DNA of 64,000 nt from Agarophyton chilense (GCA_030374765.1 JARGXX010000068.1:1488001-1552000), one strand, 5' to 3'; shown: positions 30,163 to 42,961, counted from the first letter of the stretch. Notes: generated by a model from the sequence alone, not told the origin. A program made the numbers and translations.

Positions 30163-30762
30163 TTAGGTCATCGGTTGTATCGTTATGGCCTTTGACAGGT
30201 GAAACTTATTGGACTTCGGGTTTTCAGAGACAACCGCCCGTTTGCTGTTAGCTTCTGGCCGTGGGGTCGAACCAGTTATGGAGATGGAAGGTGCGCGGTA
30301 AAACGCGACTTTCCTAAAGCCTGGATAAATGGCCTTAATGTATCGGTCGATAAAGGAGGTCCCTAGGATTGCTTCCGCACCTAAGTTAGGACCTACAAGG
30401 AACCACGTGCGGGCTTTGAATTGTCCTGCCTGGAGGTAAAGTGGTACTATCCCTTTAATGTACATTGGTCTACGAGACGCATCGGTAATCTTTGGGGTCT
30501 TCCTTGCTGGAACGAAATCTTGCCACCCCAGTGAGAGCAGCTTAGGATGGACCAAGTTGGGACCGGCGCCTGTGTCCAACACAGCGTTGGTCACTCGAGA
30601 GATGTAGGAACGAAGTCGTACGATTACTAGAACTTTGTAATTCTCTTTCCTGATGATAAAGACGGGGTCGTTACTGTGTTCCAATTGTGGTTCATCCTGA
30701 GTGGTCCATTGTGGGTGGTTTGTATTGAGAGGTGAGGGGCTTTTTGGCTCGTGACCGTCCAA
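30163..30762 (-). pseudogene. E2 retropepsin-type protease
   Basis: Active site AVLDTGAGPN about 60 codons into the open frame, then LGAEAILGTSFIDRY. It is in the same frame as RT and separated from it by TAA (30163-30165), the same arrangement as TAG in E1. The frame itself has no internal stop, but the rest of the element is dead. Confidence 0.75.
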
Positions 30763-31455
30763 TTGGTTGAGGCAGGGGCTTAAAGAGAGATCTTTTGCCT
30801 CGAGTCGTTCAACTAAAATATTTCCGATGGGGTTTCCGTTTCTTTATGAGGATAGGGTTCTTCCACGGGGTCGTCCGTAGGATCTACAATGGCGTGGACC
30901 TGTGCGGCTTTGATCGGAGTGCCCGGAGGCGTGGCAGAGCGTGAGCTTTCAGGGGTCCCTGTGAGTCGTTGCTGTGCCCAGTTATACATTCCTTTGGATC
31001 TCTGCACCCGGTAATTCTCTTCCCTTAGGGCTCGGAGGCTTTTTTCGTGCGTTTTCGGACAGATACCTCGTACATTCTCAAGGTTGGGTTAGTGACTGGC
31101 AGAGGATGCAGGCCCTTGGGGAGCGAACAAAAAAGTCCTTTCGGGGCGGAAAGAGAGAATTCTTAAGTGTGGGTGGTTCAGTGGTCGCTGTAGTTCCCTG
31201 CGAGGTGTGTGATGGGGGCCCGAACGGGGGAGCACTGAAATTGACCGCGAGGACGTCTCCCAAATCGGCGTAATGAAGTGAAGCATCCATGTTCGACTCC
31301 GTGGAGCTAACCAAATGGCCTTGGTTCGTCTTAGGCAATGGAGTTGCGTGTCCTCTGGTTATATCAGCGTTGCGCCTGGAGGCCCTATAGGTTTTGCCAT
31401 AACCCTCGGCGTAGGTAACGAGCCGCCCGAAGGAGGCTTGCGGGTTTTCGGTGTG

Positions 31456-32327
31456 CTAATTGTGGACATGTGTCCAAATGGCAGGGATCAATCCCGTGAT
31501 GAAGTGGCGTTTAAGCCGTCCTTCGGAAAACAAGTTTCCACATCGATAAGCCTTCTCCCATAGGTCGTCTGCGAAATCCGATTCGGTCATGTTGGAGCTC
31601 TGCCTAAAGGATATTACTTCCTCGTAGGCATCAGTTATAACGTCATCCGTGGCGTAAGTTTCCAAGAGGTAATGAACATTCTGAGGGACCTGAGGAGCTC
31701 ACGGTCTTGAACATCCACGAGGTCAGTTGTGCCAGATACCTTCGAAACCCCTGTGTCACACGCCTGTTCTGTAAGGAGAAATTGGAAAAGGGACAGAGCG
31801 GCGCCCTCGTGGACACCGTTTTGATCGCAGGCCGTACGGAACAAACTTAGAAACCTAAGGACAGCAATGAAATCACAACCCGAGAACTTGTCCGTAATAG
31901 TTAGTTGCATCCGTTTGGCCCATTTGGCGACTCCGCGAGCCACCGAACCAGAATTTTTCGCTGACCAGTTGGCCAGCCGGTATTTCCGGTAGTCTAGAAC
32001 CTTAAAGAAAAGTTCGTATGTGGTTGTCAGTGGTCTGAGGCCTCGAACGGCAGCCTCATCCACTTTCGATTCGGTCGTTTCGGTTGAGGCCGATTCGGAA
32101 TCGCTCGTCTCCGAATGGTTTCTTCTCTTACTCCTTCTGTGTTTCTTTCTCCTGCGGTTGTGTCTTTTATTTCCAGTGAAGTAGGGACCTAAAGGATCGA
32201 TCTCTCTATCAGATCCGATGGAGCCCTGAGGTTGCTGTACCTCGTATAATCTGTCAGGGGGGCCAGCGGTCTCTCTTCTACATGGCAAAGTTTGGGATTT
32301 CTCGTGTATATTCATGTACGCACCCTT
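31456..32327 (-). pseudogene. E2 gag, C-terminal part
   Basis: Capsid-like segment related to E1 gag: LRPLTTTYELFFKVLDYRKY and AKRMQLTIT match E1 KPLKPTNPLYRTLLSYRYY and IKRMQLSLC. After a frameshift near 31650, ETYATDDVITDAYEE to YRCGNLF, ITGLIPAI. The zinc knuckle is eroded (a CILC pair near 31105-31116 followed by a stop). The left part of gag lies beyond the nested transposon at 39948-40751. Confidence 0.7.
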
Positions 32328-32347
32328 CCCCATGCATTAGCCGTTAA
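32328..32347 (+). repeat. Left terminal inverted repeat candidate of the nested transposon
   Basis: CCCCATGCATTAGCCGTTAA, imperfectly repeated in inverse orientation at 39928-39947 (14/20). Confidence 0.4.
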
Positions 32348-32510
32348 CCCTCTCATGGAAAGGCGTGGCGGTGGGGGCAACGCCATGGCCGGATGTAGCG
32401 GCTCCAGGGGTTGTCACGAATGGATGGTTAGAGTGACAACGTGACGCAGTGTGACTACTCTGCGCTGAGCTCCCGCCCAAGCGATTGGACGCCATCGCGT
32501 TAGCATTGCT

Positions 32511-35500
32511 GTGCAACCAAGGCCACGCGCCATTGCAATCTCGTGGACCGGTAGAACAATGTACGCTCTTGAGCCTCCGGAACGAAAAACAAAGCGACAT
32601 TATCATCACATACCCGTCGTTTCTACCAAGTCCTTGGACGCACCCTCCGACGGGCAGTCTGTACGCTTCCCAATGGAGTGCAGAAATTGCGGTAGGGTGT
32701 ACCGACGCGTCAGCAACTTCCGCATTCACAGCCTCAAATGCAGCGAACCAATATTAGATACCGGGTACATATATTCATCTAATGCATTTGCCCGACCCGA
32801 TGAAAACGGCCACAATGATACATTTGTAAACGACAACGACCTACTGCGTGCCGATAGACCACAATGTGAACAACAACATGCCAAACAAGATGCTCATGAC
32901 GCCAGTTCAGATGCACAGATATCTCAGTCGAGGGAGTCGAGCGAAGACTCGCTCCCACCCGAAGTCCCGAACTCGAATGCGCAAGCATGCAGTACCGTAA
33001 CCCTGGAAGATTTTGGAATACATTCAAGATCGGAAGAATCGCATCATGTACAGAGCGAAACAGAGCGGTATGCAGAAACGAACACGCGATCTACTCGTAA
33101 CTGAGCAGCAGTATAAGGCTGCAATGTATATTCTCACGTCTGGTCCCTGCAACACCGGGCTCTCTGGATCTATGACCACAGAATATTTGAATTCCCTTCC
33201 TCACGAGAGCGAAGTTCTACAAAAGTGGAAGACGGCGAAAGCCTTTCGGGAGGATCATTTTGCACGGAAACAGCAACCACTTCCCCAGAACGGCCGCTGG
33301 CGCAAGCATAAAATTCTGCCTCCTCGACCAGAGGTACCGGTGGATACTGCTGTTGTTCCTTTTCTGCCGGACGCTATTTGTAGCGTCTTCAGGGCTTCTA
33401 ACGCTCTCAAACTTTCTGATCTTGACTGGGGTAGAGACCTCACATTCTGCTGCGATCCTGTCTTCAATGTAGCTGGAAAAAGAGTGGTTCATGACTTTCA
33501 AACAGCCAACGATCTGATATTCTTGGATCGGTTCATACTCGAGAAGGCCCGCACTCCGGGATTGAGAGTAGCTGCTCTACAACTATTCATATACAAAGCA
33601 AATGTTACACGTTTGAACAAACGGTCGATGTATCCAATTGTGCTCTACCTCCTCTGCTTTTCGCGTCGTGTCCGGCGCCGACTGGTAATCAACGCTCGAA
33701 TGATTCCCGTTGTTTCGGGACTTGGATGGGACGGCCGTAAGATACCGAAGGAGCTAACAAGATTAGCACGGGCCACCGCTATCCAACAGACGCTCGAAAG
33801 CCTTCTCTATCATCTTGAGCCGAACTTGAAGATGGAAGTGCACTTTCCTGGATCTGGAAAACAGGTTATTACCCCAGTGCTTTTCTCTATCGTTGCAGAT
33901 CTCCCTGAGGTCGCCGTTCTCCTCGGTATGAAGTAGGGGCTAAGGGCAATTTACCCTTGCTTCCGTTGTTTCGTCGCTCGAGAATCCGTGAGTCAACTCG
34001 AATGCGCCTTTCAGCTCGAGACATCTACGTTCTTACGGAAAGTGTATGATGCACTCCCGACGCAGCGTACGAAGACCGCTCCTCAGGAACTACTGAAGAA
34101 GTACAGTTTGAGGGTGCCGGCGTCGTCGTTGCTGCAAAGACATGAAATGAACTTCGATGTGCCGCGGCAAGACGCTGCGGGCGGACGCCGTGGAGTAGTT
34201 CAAAGCAACAAGTTCGGTCTTCATGCGCTCTGCAGATTTGAGAGATTGCATAACTTCGACCTTGGCCTAACGGCAGACATATTACACGGCATTGAAAAGT
34301 ACTTCGCTCACCGTCTCGGTGCATCCGATGCTGGAAAGATCGTGGACACGGCGAACAAGCATCAAAGCTACCTCCTACGTTATGCCTAAAGCTCTATGTT
34401 CCGCTTGCCTAGCCAAGTAACGATCATCACCGAGAGCCGTGCCAACATGACGGCTCAGAAATACAAGTCCTCACTGTGAGTGCTGCCGTTCACTCTCATT
34501 GGAGCTTGTAAGGGCGTGACCACCAACAGCACACCTGAAGTCATGTTCCATCTCCTGGAATGCATTCTCTCTTACATAGAGCTTCACCAATATTGCCGAC
34601 GTATCAATCACGTGTCATATTTCTTGTACACTACAGTGGAACAAGACGTGAGGGCTCTCACGAATAGGTTCTACAACACGTAAAAAGTATCTATTGGGGC
34701 GGCTCGAAGAGGCCGGGCTTCCAATGGCAACGGCGGCAATAAAGACGCTCTTGGGACGATGAAGGCTCATCAGCTCTACGCTCACATTGCGAGGGACATC
34801 AAGAGCAGTAAGCTGATGAGTAATTATGATGCGCAGGCTGGTGAATCTCATCACGTCCAAACACGAGCTCACTACAACAGAACCTCAAAAAGATCGGAAG
34901 CTGAGGAAAGCGTAGCAATCCGATGGACAACCCGAGAACTCGGCATACTGGCCTCCATGTACCCAATTAGGTCTGCCTCGAGCCGCGAAACAGGCGAACG
35001 CCTCATTTCAGGCAGACGAACACGATCGCAACGACAGGAAGAAAACTCAGACGACAACCCATTCCTTCCCGTGACCAAAAGAGTGAAGCTTAAGGTGCAA
35101 ACAGTCAATGAAGCACTTCTACACGGAATGTGTGCCGCATCCTTCACTTCATTGCTGAAAAAAACGTATCCATGGGAAGATCCCGGGTCCTTTCGTTCCT
35201 TGGTACGAAAGTTGAAAATCGAGCAGAGCGTTCGAGTTCCCGCCCACTTTCCATGGATGCCTGCATCCGGCGAAGGAGCTAGTGTGCCGAGCGCGCCTCC
35301 CGAGCAAGTGAGAAGAATTATTCGCTCATACCCGTCTTTCTACAACAGCCTTCCACAGCATGACTTCATCTAGATCAAGACTGGTGGCGAGCATGCTCTT
35401 GGCCAAGTGCGCCTCATCTTCTTCCACCCCTTCGACGCCCGGTCTCTGCAGGAAAAGAATTCAATTTGGCTTCTGATCAGACTGCTGACGAAGTCAACTG

Positions 35501-35883
35501 CGAGTATTACAAATAATCTGAATGACTTCGAAGCAACATGGCAGCATGCCACCGATGAGCTACTTGAGCGATACGGCTGTCATCGCTTGCAATGGGCGCA
35601 AAATTCTGCAGGCAGCTTTGTGCACACTGTCGTCCATGTTCATGACGTCGTTCAGTCGGTTTCGATCGTGCCAGACTTCCGACATACGACCACAAATCTT
35701 GAAGTCGTAAATGACCTCTCAAGAGGATCGTCGGTGAGGGGTGAGATCGAGCAGGGACAAGCCTCTTCGCGATCTGGCCATAACAAAAGGAGAGATGTTG
35801 GAAGGCTTGCCCCAGACCCCGAAAAACAGCGAGCAGCGTTCTTTTACAACGACTTCTTCCCCTGGACGTCGCCGTCGACCTGA
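32511..35883 (+). pseudogene. Plavaka-like (CMC superfamily) transposase, inactivated
   Basis: An N-terminal zinc-finger-like MECRNCGRVYRRVSN...C lies in one frame (32511-33104). From 33013 to 35883 a single frame runs through five stops (TAG 33936, TAA about 34389, TGA about 34477, TAA 34683, TAG 35373). Along it are family landmarks: LTFCCDPVFN and VVHDFQTANDL; PVLFSIVADLPEVAVLLG followed by YPCFRC; LHNFDLGLTADILHGIE; MKAHQLYAHIARDI...DAQAGESHHVQTRAHY; and after the last stop HALGQVRLIFFHP. These follow the order known for Plavaka transposases of fungi and other eukaryotes. The identification is from pattern memory and should be checked by profile search. Inactivation is by stops with one frame change near the N-terminus. 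Confidence 0.7.
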
Positions 35884-36288
35884 GAGACGAGTCGAGCTGT
35901 CGAGTAGTTGCTTTGCACAATAGTACATAAATAGAAGTATCCAAACCTCCATCCTTTCGCTTCAGCAACGGTGATAAAAGCCGTACCTCACGGTTTTATT
36001 CTAACCTCTCCCCACAAAAACATCAGAGCCCTTCTGTTGAACGATATTTCGAATAACTATGCTTCCGCAGAGAGATAACCTCCCCTTACCTTCTAATCTT
36101 TCTCAACTGCCCCTTCGTGATCAATAGGAAAGCGTGGCGTCCTCCGACATGGTGCCCGTGTTTCGAAGCGCAACGGCAGCATTCGAAATACACCCCGAGT
36201 TTCTCAGGCTGTCTCCCATCGTCATACGGCGGCTTCCGTGGAGCGAGACTGTGCAGAGCGGCCTATTTAACAAGTACGCCTCGCATTT

Positions 36289-37955
36289 ATGCACCCTTCT
36301 CTAGTTCCTTCTCTTCCAGATGCATTTATTCCCGCAAACGACGATAATGGAGTGACGGCGTACAGATCACCGACGTACTTGGGTTTGCAGGGACAAGGAA
36401 CCTCCAATATTGATGCTTCACAGGGGCGACTGTCTCAGAGCCATACGGCTGAACAGGTCGGAGTGCTCCCATCATCACGCCAAGAGCAGAGGGGGACTAC
36501 GATTCGTGTAATGGGTATCGGTGCTCATCAAGAACTGCCCAGAAGACAGGAAAGACGGGCAAATCTGTCCACCAGTAGCCTCGCAAGGATGGAATACGAT
36601 AATAATTACACTACACCATCCGGAGATGTTCGTGGTAGGGACAATAATGTGCCTCACAGCCGCGACGACATTGTTCCCCCTGCTGAGTTCCGAAGGCATG
36701 CAGCAGAGCCGTACGTTCCGGGATATACACCTGATCAAAACTGGAGAACTGTACTGAGAGGAAGAAGCATGAATGATTATGCGCACCATAGCTCCAGATT
36801 TATACATGAGCTATCTTCTGGGATAGCAAAACATGCAAGCATCACCGGAATTGAGGGCTTGCAGAAAACCATACACGAAGAGCAGCAGAAACTCTTTCAG
36901 CTTGTGGAAGGTACCAGACTAGAGGTTGAGGGGCTGAAAAATCTTGTTAGTGACCTATCAGAAACAATCAACACGGGACCAGCTAGGCAGTTTCCATCCC
37001 ACTCATTATCCGGAGCGTCGACGGAACTTACAGACGATCAATGCGAAGTAACGCTCTGTGGAAATGTCAAGCACTTCTTTTCTGAGAAACACGACAAAAA
37101 AGGTTCGCGAAGTCCTTTCGTTCTCCTGTACAGCAAGCCAGCCTGGCTTCCGCACCGTTGATGGCACCATCTTCTGTTCTATAGCGATTCTGTGGGAAAA
37201 AGCCATGAAAAAAGCCAAAGGAAGGAAAACGGGAAGCTATCTTGGCAACCTGATTGTTACAAAAATCAAAAGTACCGATTCGCAGCCTCACATGATGTCC
37301 CCAGATCAGACATCTTTTTTTCGAGGAACTCTTTGTGCCATAGATAGAGATTTGTTGTGGGAAGCTGATTTCCGAGCTTATTTCACATGCCAGGACCTTT
37401 TTATAGGCAAACGCGGAGAGGATTGGAGCACTGATCCGTGCGAAAATCCAGAGCGTCCCCGGCACCAGGCAATCGGAATTCATGAAAACATACACTGAGC
37501 ACACACCTGCCATATCTCCGAAGTCCTATTTCAGCTCAGCCGAGAGCATGGACAACGGGGCATACCGTGCCTCCTCCTCGTCGCCGGTGGGCCTTGCTAG
37601 ATTTGTCGCCGCTGTGAAGAAAACGTTTCGAGTTGGAGAAGCACCGGAAAATGTGGTAACGTTGCAACAATTGGCTTTCTGCTGCATATACCTTGTGAGA
37701 GACTATACCTCAAGTGCCGTGCGACCTCTACTCTTCCAACTCGTCCCAGGCGGATGTGCAGCTCAAGTAGAGTATGTGGAGAAACAGAAGATGATTGGTC
37801 TCATGTGCGCGGCACTAGCAAACCGATTGATCGGAAGTAGCAACGCTCACGGACGGGAATGGGGGACAAGCGACTTCCGAATTGTGCAACACGAAGCACC
37901 GGGTGTGAATTGGGTTGGAAGAATGTGCAGTGAGCTTGGTGAGAGGGCTATGTAA
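36289..37955 (+). pseudogene. Second gene of the nested transposon, unrecognised (about 550 aa in three frames)
   Basis: Starts with ATG 36289 about 400 bp after the transposase. The first part (to 37161) is polar with a likely coiled coil near codons 190-235 (KTIHEEQQKLFQLVEGTRLE). The coding pattern moves to a second frame near 37110 (through KKAKGRKTGSYLGNLIVTK to 37498) and to a third near 37490 (ending at 37955). The last third looks globular and helical (ARFVAAVKKTFRVGEAPENV, QLAFCCIYLVRDY). Either two indels or two small introns explain the frame changes; I found no convincing splice sites. CACTA elements often carry an accessory DNA-binding protein gene (TNPA-like), and this may be the analogue. 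Confidence 0.45.
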
Positions 37956-39927
37956 TTGAGTGGCGATGCAGGTGAAGCCAGGAGAACAGAGGCTCGACAG
38001 AGATGGAGGGAAACGGTTGTGGGCTTTGAAAACCGTGGGGATGCCTAAATGTCTTGCTCGGATGTCCACAAGGCGACCATCTCAAAGGAGCTTGGGCCCT
38101 TCTCTTACAGCTTCTGTAATCACAACGAGTTCAATGTATAATTCTTGAGAAATTTCGTGATTTGGCAAGCTCTTTAAGTGTTTCGACAAGGCCGATGAAG
38201 GCGTCGCCCGCCTTTTTCGGCCAGCGTTCCAGCCATCCGCGACACAACGTTCGGGCTTGCGTTATTGATTCGAGCACGTGCCTTCGAAGATCTGCCATTG
38301 CTTGTCAACGTTATTTGAGGAGGGTTCTTCTCTCGAAATTTTGATGGTAATGGGAGTCGTCAGGGCCAAGGGCACTGTGCGAAGAAGCAATGGTTGTGAA
38401 GAGGCCTTGTATGGCAGTGGATCGCAGAAAGACACCTGGGGCAGCTCGGAATGGTACTGAAACGATGTGAATCGGATGTAAGGTGCGTGCGCGGCTTCTT
38501 TTGCGAAGGTTTGTAGGTTTTTAATATCTTGTGCTTTCGCACGAGTTCACATGGACTCCTTGACCTATGGTTGAAACGGGCGTCTATTGAACAGGCAGAA
38601 GGTGAGTTCCTATTGTATTTGCATGTCAATTTGCCATCGGAACGCTCCAGGAACCTGACCAATCCATGTGCTGACTTCATTGCGTTCTTCCCGATGCGGT
38701 TCAGACGAACCCCAGAACGTCTTTTGAAAATAAGTCTTCGTAAGTTTATACAAATAATTTCTTCGATTAGAAATGTCTGAAATGGTTACTAACATGCTGT
38801 CTCAAAACTCTTGGTTGCGTGAATCATTCTCTCAATTTGGTTATTCGGTTGCGTTGGTCAATCATGAGCGCACATACTCAACTACAAATTGGGGCCGCAG
38901 TAGGTTGGTCATAAACAGATCGATTGGTGAATATAATGAAGCGCAACACAGTTCTTGCGATTCTAGAAGTGTTACGCGATGATTTTTGTTCTGAGATACG
39001 TATCTGGTACCCGTCTTTTTGAGAGAATTCCTGGTGCTCGCTGTATGTTTTTCCTCAATAACTTGTCTTTCTCACTGCTAACGTCGCTTGCTTGCTGACA
39101 TGATTACGTTTACTCGGTCCTGATTTTAGGTGATACATTGGACACATCATGAGAGAAGGACTGAGGTAGTTCAAGACTGGATATTTCCTGGACAGTAGCG
39201 CATGGACATATTTATATATTGGGCACGAAATTGAGCTCGAATATTTACTGCAAAGGAATGGAAGAAGCGGTTATGGCGAGGAGATGCCCGTTTTAGCGTC
39301 GTCGTCATTGCAGAGATTTGGTCACAATCGCCGCGTACGTTGCAGCAAGATTTGGCGCGAGTGTGGACTGAAGTTGTGAAGTATATACAGCATAGCATTT
39401 TGTGGAGTCTATACGTAGACGCCTCAGAGTGGCATCGAGATAAGATTTGCTAGCTTGTGTCCAGCGTGGTAACCCCGTGAAACATGATGGCCCGCTTATT
39501 CAGGTGTTAACAAGTGCAGCATTACGCGTTTCTTATAATATGTGAGAGCTGCTCAATGTCGCACTTTTTTGTTGTTATAACTGAGATTGAAGAATTTTTG
39601 AGACGGTCTCTCTTCATATCGGAAGAAGGAATGCAAAAAAGGTATATGTTAAGCGGAAGAGACGTGATAGAAGATGCATTTGCCAACTTCTGGAGAGCGC
39701 AGCGATTTATGATATATTGACGTAATCATCAAGGAGCGATGCAGTGCGATCAATGTAAACTACGAGACCATTTGGTGCCATTTAAACCTGAGTGGGCCAT
39801 TTTTTTGTGAGAACCGATCCGAAGAGCCCGTGAGACGGACCATCAGCTTTGCTTGTTCGATGCCTTTAATGCCTCTCCGTGATTTCACATCATTACAACC
39901 CGCCTCCGCGGCGATTGTAGGGGCCTA
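37956..39927. other. Non-coding 3' part of the nested transposon
   Basis: About 2 kb between the accessory gene and the right end. Only short frames, no recognisable domain. It could hold subterminal regulatory repeats, but none were clear by eye. Confidence 0.4.
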
Positions 39928-39947
39928 TTAGTGGCTTACCCGTGGGG
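39928..39947 (-). repeat. Right terminal inverted repeat candidate of the nested transposon
   Basis: Reverse complement reads CCCCACGGGTAAGCCACTAA. It abuts the point where E2 gag resumes. Confidence 0.4.
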
Positions 39948-40751
39948 AGAGTTCTGTAAAATTGGCCATGGCGCCAGACGTGTAATGCCATGAGGAGTTG
40001 TGGCGTCGGGCGTTACTCCCGGTGCAGACATGGCGAAAACGCTGTACATGGCTGTACACGTGAAATCCCGAAATTTGCGATGTAGACGCGGAGCTTCTCT
40101 TCTGCTCCTAGATTGGCCCATCATGGGGTTTTCCTGATGGTATTCCCGGCGAGGGGTGGATAATTCCGCCGCTCCTGGGGGTTCGGTAGGGGGTTGCCAT
40201 ACGGAGACCGGATGGTTAATTTGTTGTGGGGTGGTCCTAGGGACCAAATTGCCTGCCTGCCGGGTGACAGCTCCTTGAACGGCCTGTAGGAGGGAGTCTA
40301 TGAATAAGTCAGACTCCAATACCTTAGGGACGATTCGAGGGATCAGAAAATCCGTATGGTCAGCGATGGCAATAGCGAGTTGCACGTCCATAGTGGAATC
40401 TACGTGGGTTCAGCAGAGCTCACGGAGGCGGGGCCAGAGAAGGTCGGCCAGACCTGCGGCCAGGTTTTTTCGAATTCCTTCGGATTGGGGGATTTCTCCT
40501 AGAGGTGTTCCTGGCCTAGAGGTGGCCCTGGTGAGGCGTTCTCGTAAATTCGCTGCCACCGTCGGTTCTCGGCGAATCATTTCAGGGTTATCCAATGGGG
40601 TCAGTCCTTCTTGCGGCTGGCTCCTCGTGCTCCTGCGGTCGCTAACGGTATCAGCCTGAGGGTCAGGCGACATCGCCGGCGTTGTAGTCGCACTTCGTCC
40701 TGCCGTAGGAGTCCTATGGTCGGGTCGGTTAGGTGTGTTTCTTGCATCCAT
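39948..40751 (-). pseudogene. E2 gag, N-terminal part
   Basis: Starts at ATG 40751. Pro/Thr/Arg-rich N-terminus, one in-frame TGA near 40392, then a helical region (MDVQLAIAIADHTDF) and a Pro-rich stretch ending at the insertion point. Its leader is preceded by the PBS at 40856-40873. Low-complexity composition means the assignment rests on position. Confidence 0.55.
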
Positions 40752-40855
40752 AATGGCGGTTGCTTCTGTACTTCAGGTCCGTTGGGGAATTAAACCAACG
40801 GTTGGAATCTGAATAATTCTTCGTTCGAGTGGTCCGTTCAATTATTCCTTGAGGT

Positions 40856-40873
40856 TTCTAAGTCGGGAGACCA
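40856..40873 (-). other. E2 primer-binding site
   Basis: Same 18 nt as in E1 (tRNA-end form TTCTAAGTCGGGAGACCA), also 3 nt from the 5' LTR. Confidence 0.8.
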
Positions 40874-40876
40874 AAA

Positions 40877-41297
40877 TGTAACGCAATGACGGGTTAAGTC
40901 AGCGCACGGGTCTCGACCGGTGGTAGAGTGGTAGAGCGGGTCCTAAGGTTCGAATCCTTGACGGGGGCGCTCCCAGAGTACTTGGTGCAATGGGCTCGCG
41001 TTTACGGCGTAGTCCTACAGGTTGGAGCTACGGAAACGATGGCTTGAAGACCAAAGGGGGTTATTTAGTATACTAACGGTGCCTACCGTACTTTAAGGGA
41101 GAAGCGTCACTTGAGCCAAGTAAATAGTACTGGCGAGGCGCTGAGATCTCCCTGGCACTGTGATGTTAATCTGTTACACTAATTAAATTAATAAGCTACA
41201 TGAGTTCACCTGAGGTCAACCCGTACACGTTTCATCTGCAAGATCCTTCAGGGCCCGGTGGCTTACCGGGCTCAACCGTTATTATCGCTCCTTCACA
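40877..41297 (-). repeat. E2 right LTR (5' LTR), 421 bp
   Basis: Starts TGTAACGCAATG and ends CTCCTTCACA. B-box-like GGTTCGAATCC is at 40947-40957. It is shorter than the left LTR by several small indels. Confidence 0.92.
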
Positions 41298-42961
41298 ATG
41301 AACTCTGTGTCTTATTTCGGGAATAGTGTAGAGCAACGTGTTCGCTTATACCCGGTTGGGGCACCATTCATATGGAATCCAATAAATAGGGGACCACGTT
41401 GGGGATTTTATGAGTAGTATTAGTTTTTAGTATTTTAGACACATTAGGAGGTATGTTAGTTAAGTCTCTACAGTAGCATCGTAGTGGACGGATGGACGTG
41501 TAAGGCTGGGGTTACACGCATGATACGTGTATGGACCAGGATTGGTTTGCACCACTTTAGTTTTAGTCTACATCTGTAGTTCACTGTCTAGAACAGACTT
41601 AAGCGATGGCTTCACCGCCATCGATACCGCCAAGTAAATGGTAACCGAGTGTTTGGCTCTAGATTATGTCGCCTACGCGAGTCTCCGTCTCTGAACGGGA
41701 GGAACCGCGACCGGTTTGGCTAATCTGTCCCCTCGGGAATCTCAGGTGTCACTGTACCATCGTTATTGCTGTGTTTCTTTCTTTTTCTGGTTTTCCTGTG
41801 TTTAGGTCAGTACACCGCCCTTGTATAGGATTGTTTTCACCCGTCTTTATTTCGCTCATCCAGTGTGGATATCCCTTTCATAGGTCAGGACGCTTGGTCG
41901 TGCGTCCTATTTCGCCCTATATTTTCGCCCTACACTTTGCCGTTGTCCGCGGAATACCCTTGTCCTTGGATCCTCCTTTGATGCTTCCCCCTTTTCCTGG
42001 GTTCATCACCTTCGTAGGTATTGCGTGAACCACCGTGGTCTTACACCCACGCATCGGTGGCACGAATGCTCGTTCGCTGAGTTACTTCTCTTCACGAGAG
42101 CGGGACTCGAACACCGGAGAGGTATTTCTCCATCTGCAATTGCTCTACAAATATTCGTTACACTATCGTTCATGATATTGTTCCAATATGTTTTATGATC
42201 AAGTTTAAAAACTACTGGTATTTTGCATTTTTGTTACCTGGTAATGATAGGTTTTTGTCGTTCATGTGTTATCAAGGGGTTCCAGGTCTATACGCTCCAA
42301 TCGTTCCGTTGATGACGGGCGGCGAGGGCATCGAGAGCTATGCTCATGTAATTCGTTAAATGTATCCTTTGCATCAGTGATGGAAATGAAAAAACTATTT
42401 GCGAGTATTCGTGGCCAAGGTTCTAAAATGATTTATCTGAGAAGACATGTACGTGTACTGTTGTCTCGCTTGGTTCAATACAACTGAGCTGTGCCAGTTT
42501 CTTTTCTTCGACTTCGCCTAGAAGTTTTCGAATGTCGATCAATACCTTCATTGATGGAATGTTCTCCTTTTTTCACACCAAGGCTTTAGCAAGGCCGTGA
42601 TGAGATTAGCTCGGCCATCACCGGCCTGTTCTTGAAACCATCCATGTGGTGAGTGCAAAGGCGGGGGTCGGCAATTAAGAATACTGTACCAGTGCGTATA
42701 TCTCTGATTTTGGCAAATAGGCAAATCAGCAATTTTACACATTCCAAGAGGAGACCCACGAGTAGACGCCTAATTTACTATTTTTCTGATTTGCATCCAG
42801 CACCGGTGGGAATGCTCTTAGACGGAATAGTCGGTTACGCGATATGTACACGTGTCCGAGCAGTACTGCTGGTTAGTTTTATTGTCTCCGTTATGTCGAT
42901 TAAGGTAGGCAGTTTAACGTACTACTCGAAACTATAAAGTGAGTTGGCGTTCACGGCTTGC
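41298..42961. other. Intergenic, includes LTR-like sequence at about 41740-42070
   Basis: Read on the plus strand, 41740-42070 resembles the LTR fragment at 22490-23500: CGCCCTTGTATAGGATTG near 41817 and an end TTACACCCACGCATCGGTGG near 42039-42058, compared with TTACACCCCACACTACGGG there. Orientation is opposite. The rest (42160-42961) is AT-rich with no supported gene. Confidence 0.3.

Larger units (their letters stand above)
32328..39947 (+). mobile_element. Nested CACTA/Plavaka-type DNA transposon, about 7.6 kb
   Basis: Interrupts E2 gag. The plus strand encodes a broken Plavaka-like transposase and a second, unrelated gene downstream in the same direction. The edges were placed where gag sequence stops. 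There the two ends read CCCCATGCATTAGCCGTTAA and, reverse-complemented, CCCCACGGGTAAGCCACTAA (14 of 20 identical), which I take as imperfect terminal inverted repeats. No target-site duplication was identified. GC content differs from E2. Confidence 0.7.
24720..41297 (-). mobile_element. E2: decayed Ty3/Gypsy chromovirus, split by a nested DNA transposon
   Basis: Minus-strand element of about 9.0 kb net, interrupted in gag by the 7.6-kb insertion at 32328-39947. It has LTRs of 447 and 421 bp, PBS, gag, protease, RT-RNase H, integrase, chromodomain and polypurine tract in the usual order. Stop codons occur in most domains, a frameshift breaks RT, and motif-A Asp of RT is replaced, so it is inactive. 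Flanks ATAAA (24715-24719) and ATGAA (41298-41302) may be a worn 5-bp target-site duplication. Confidence 0.9.

Noticed and set aside
42080-42165. tRNA-like sequence on the minus strand (TAGAGCAATTGC... GTTCGAGTCCC)
   Set aside because: T-stem and acceptor stem do not pair properly; probably part of an LTR-like region.
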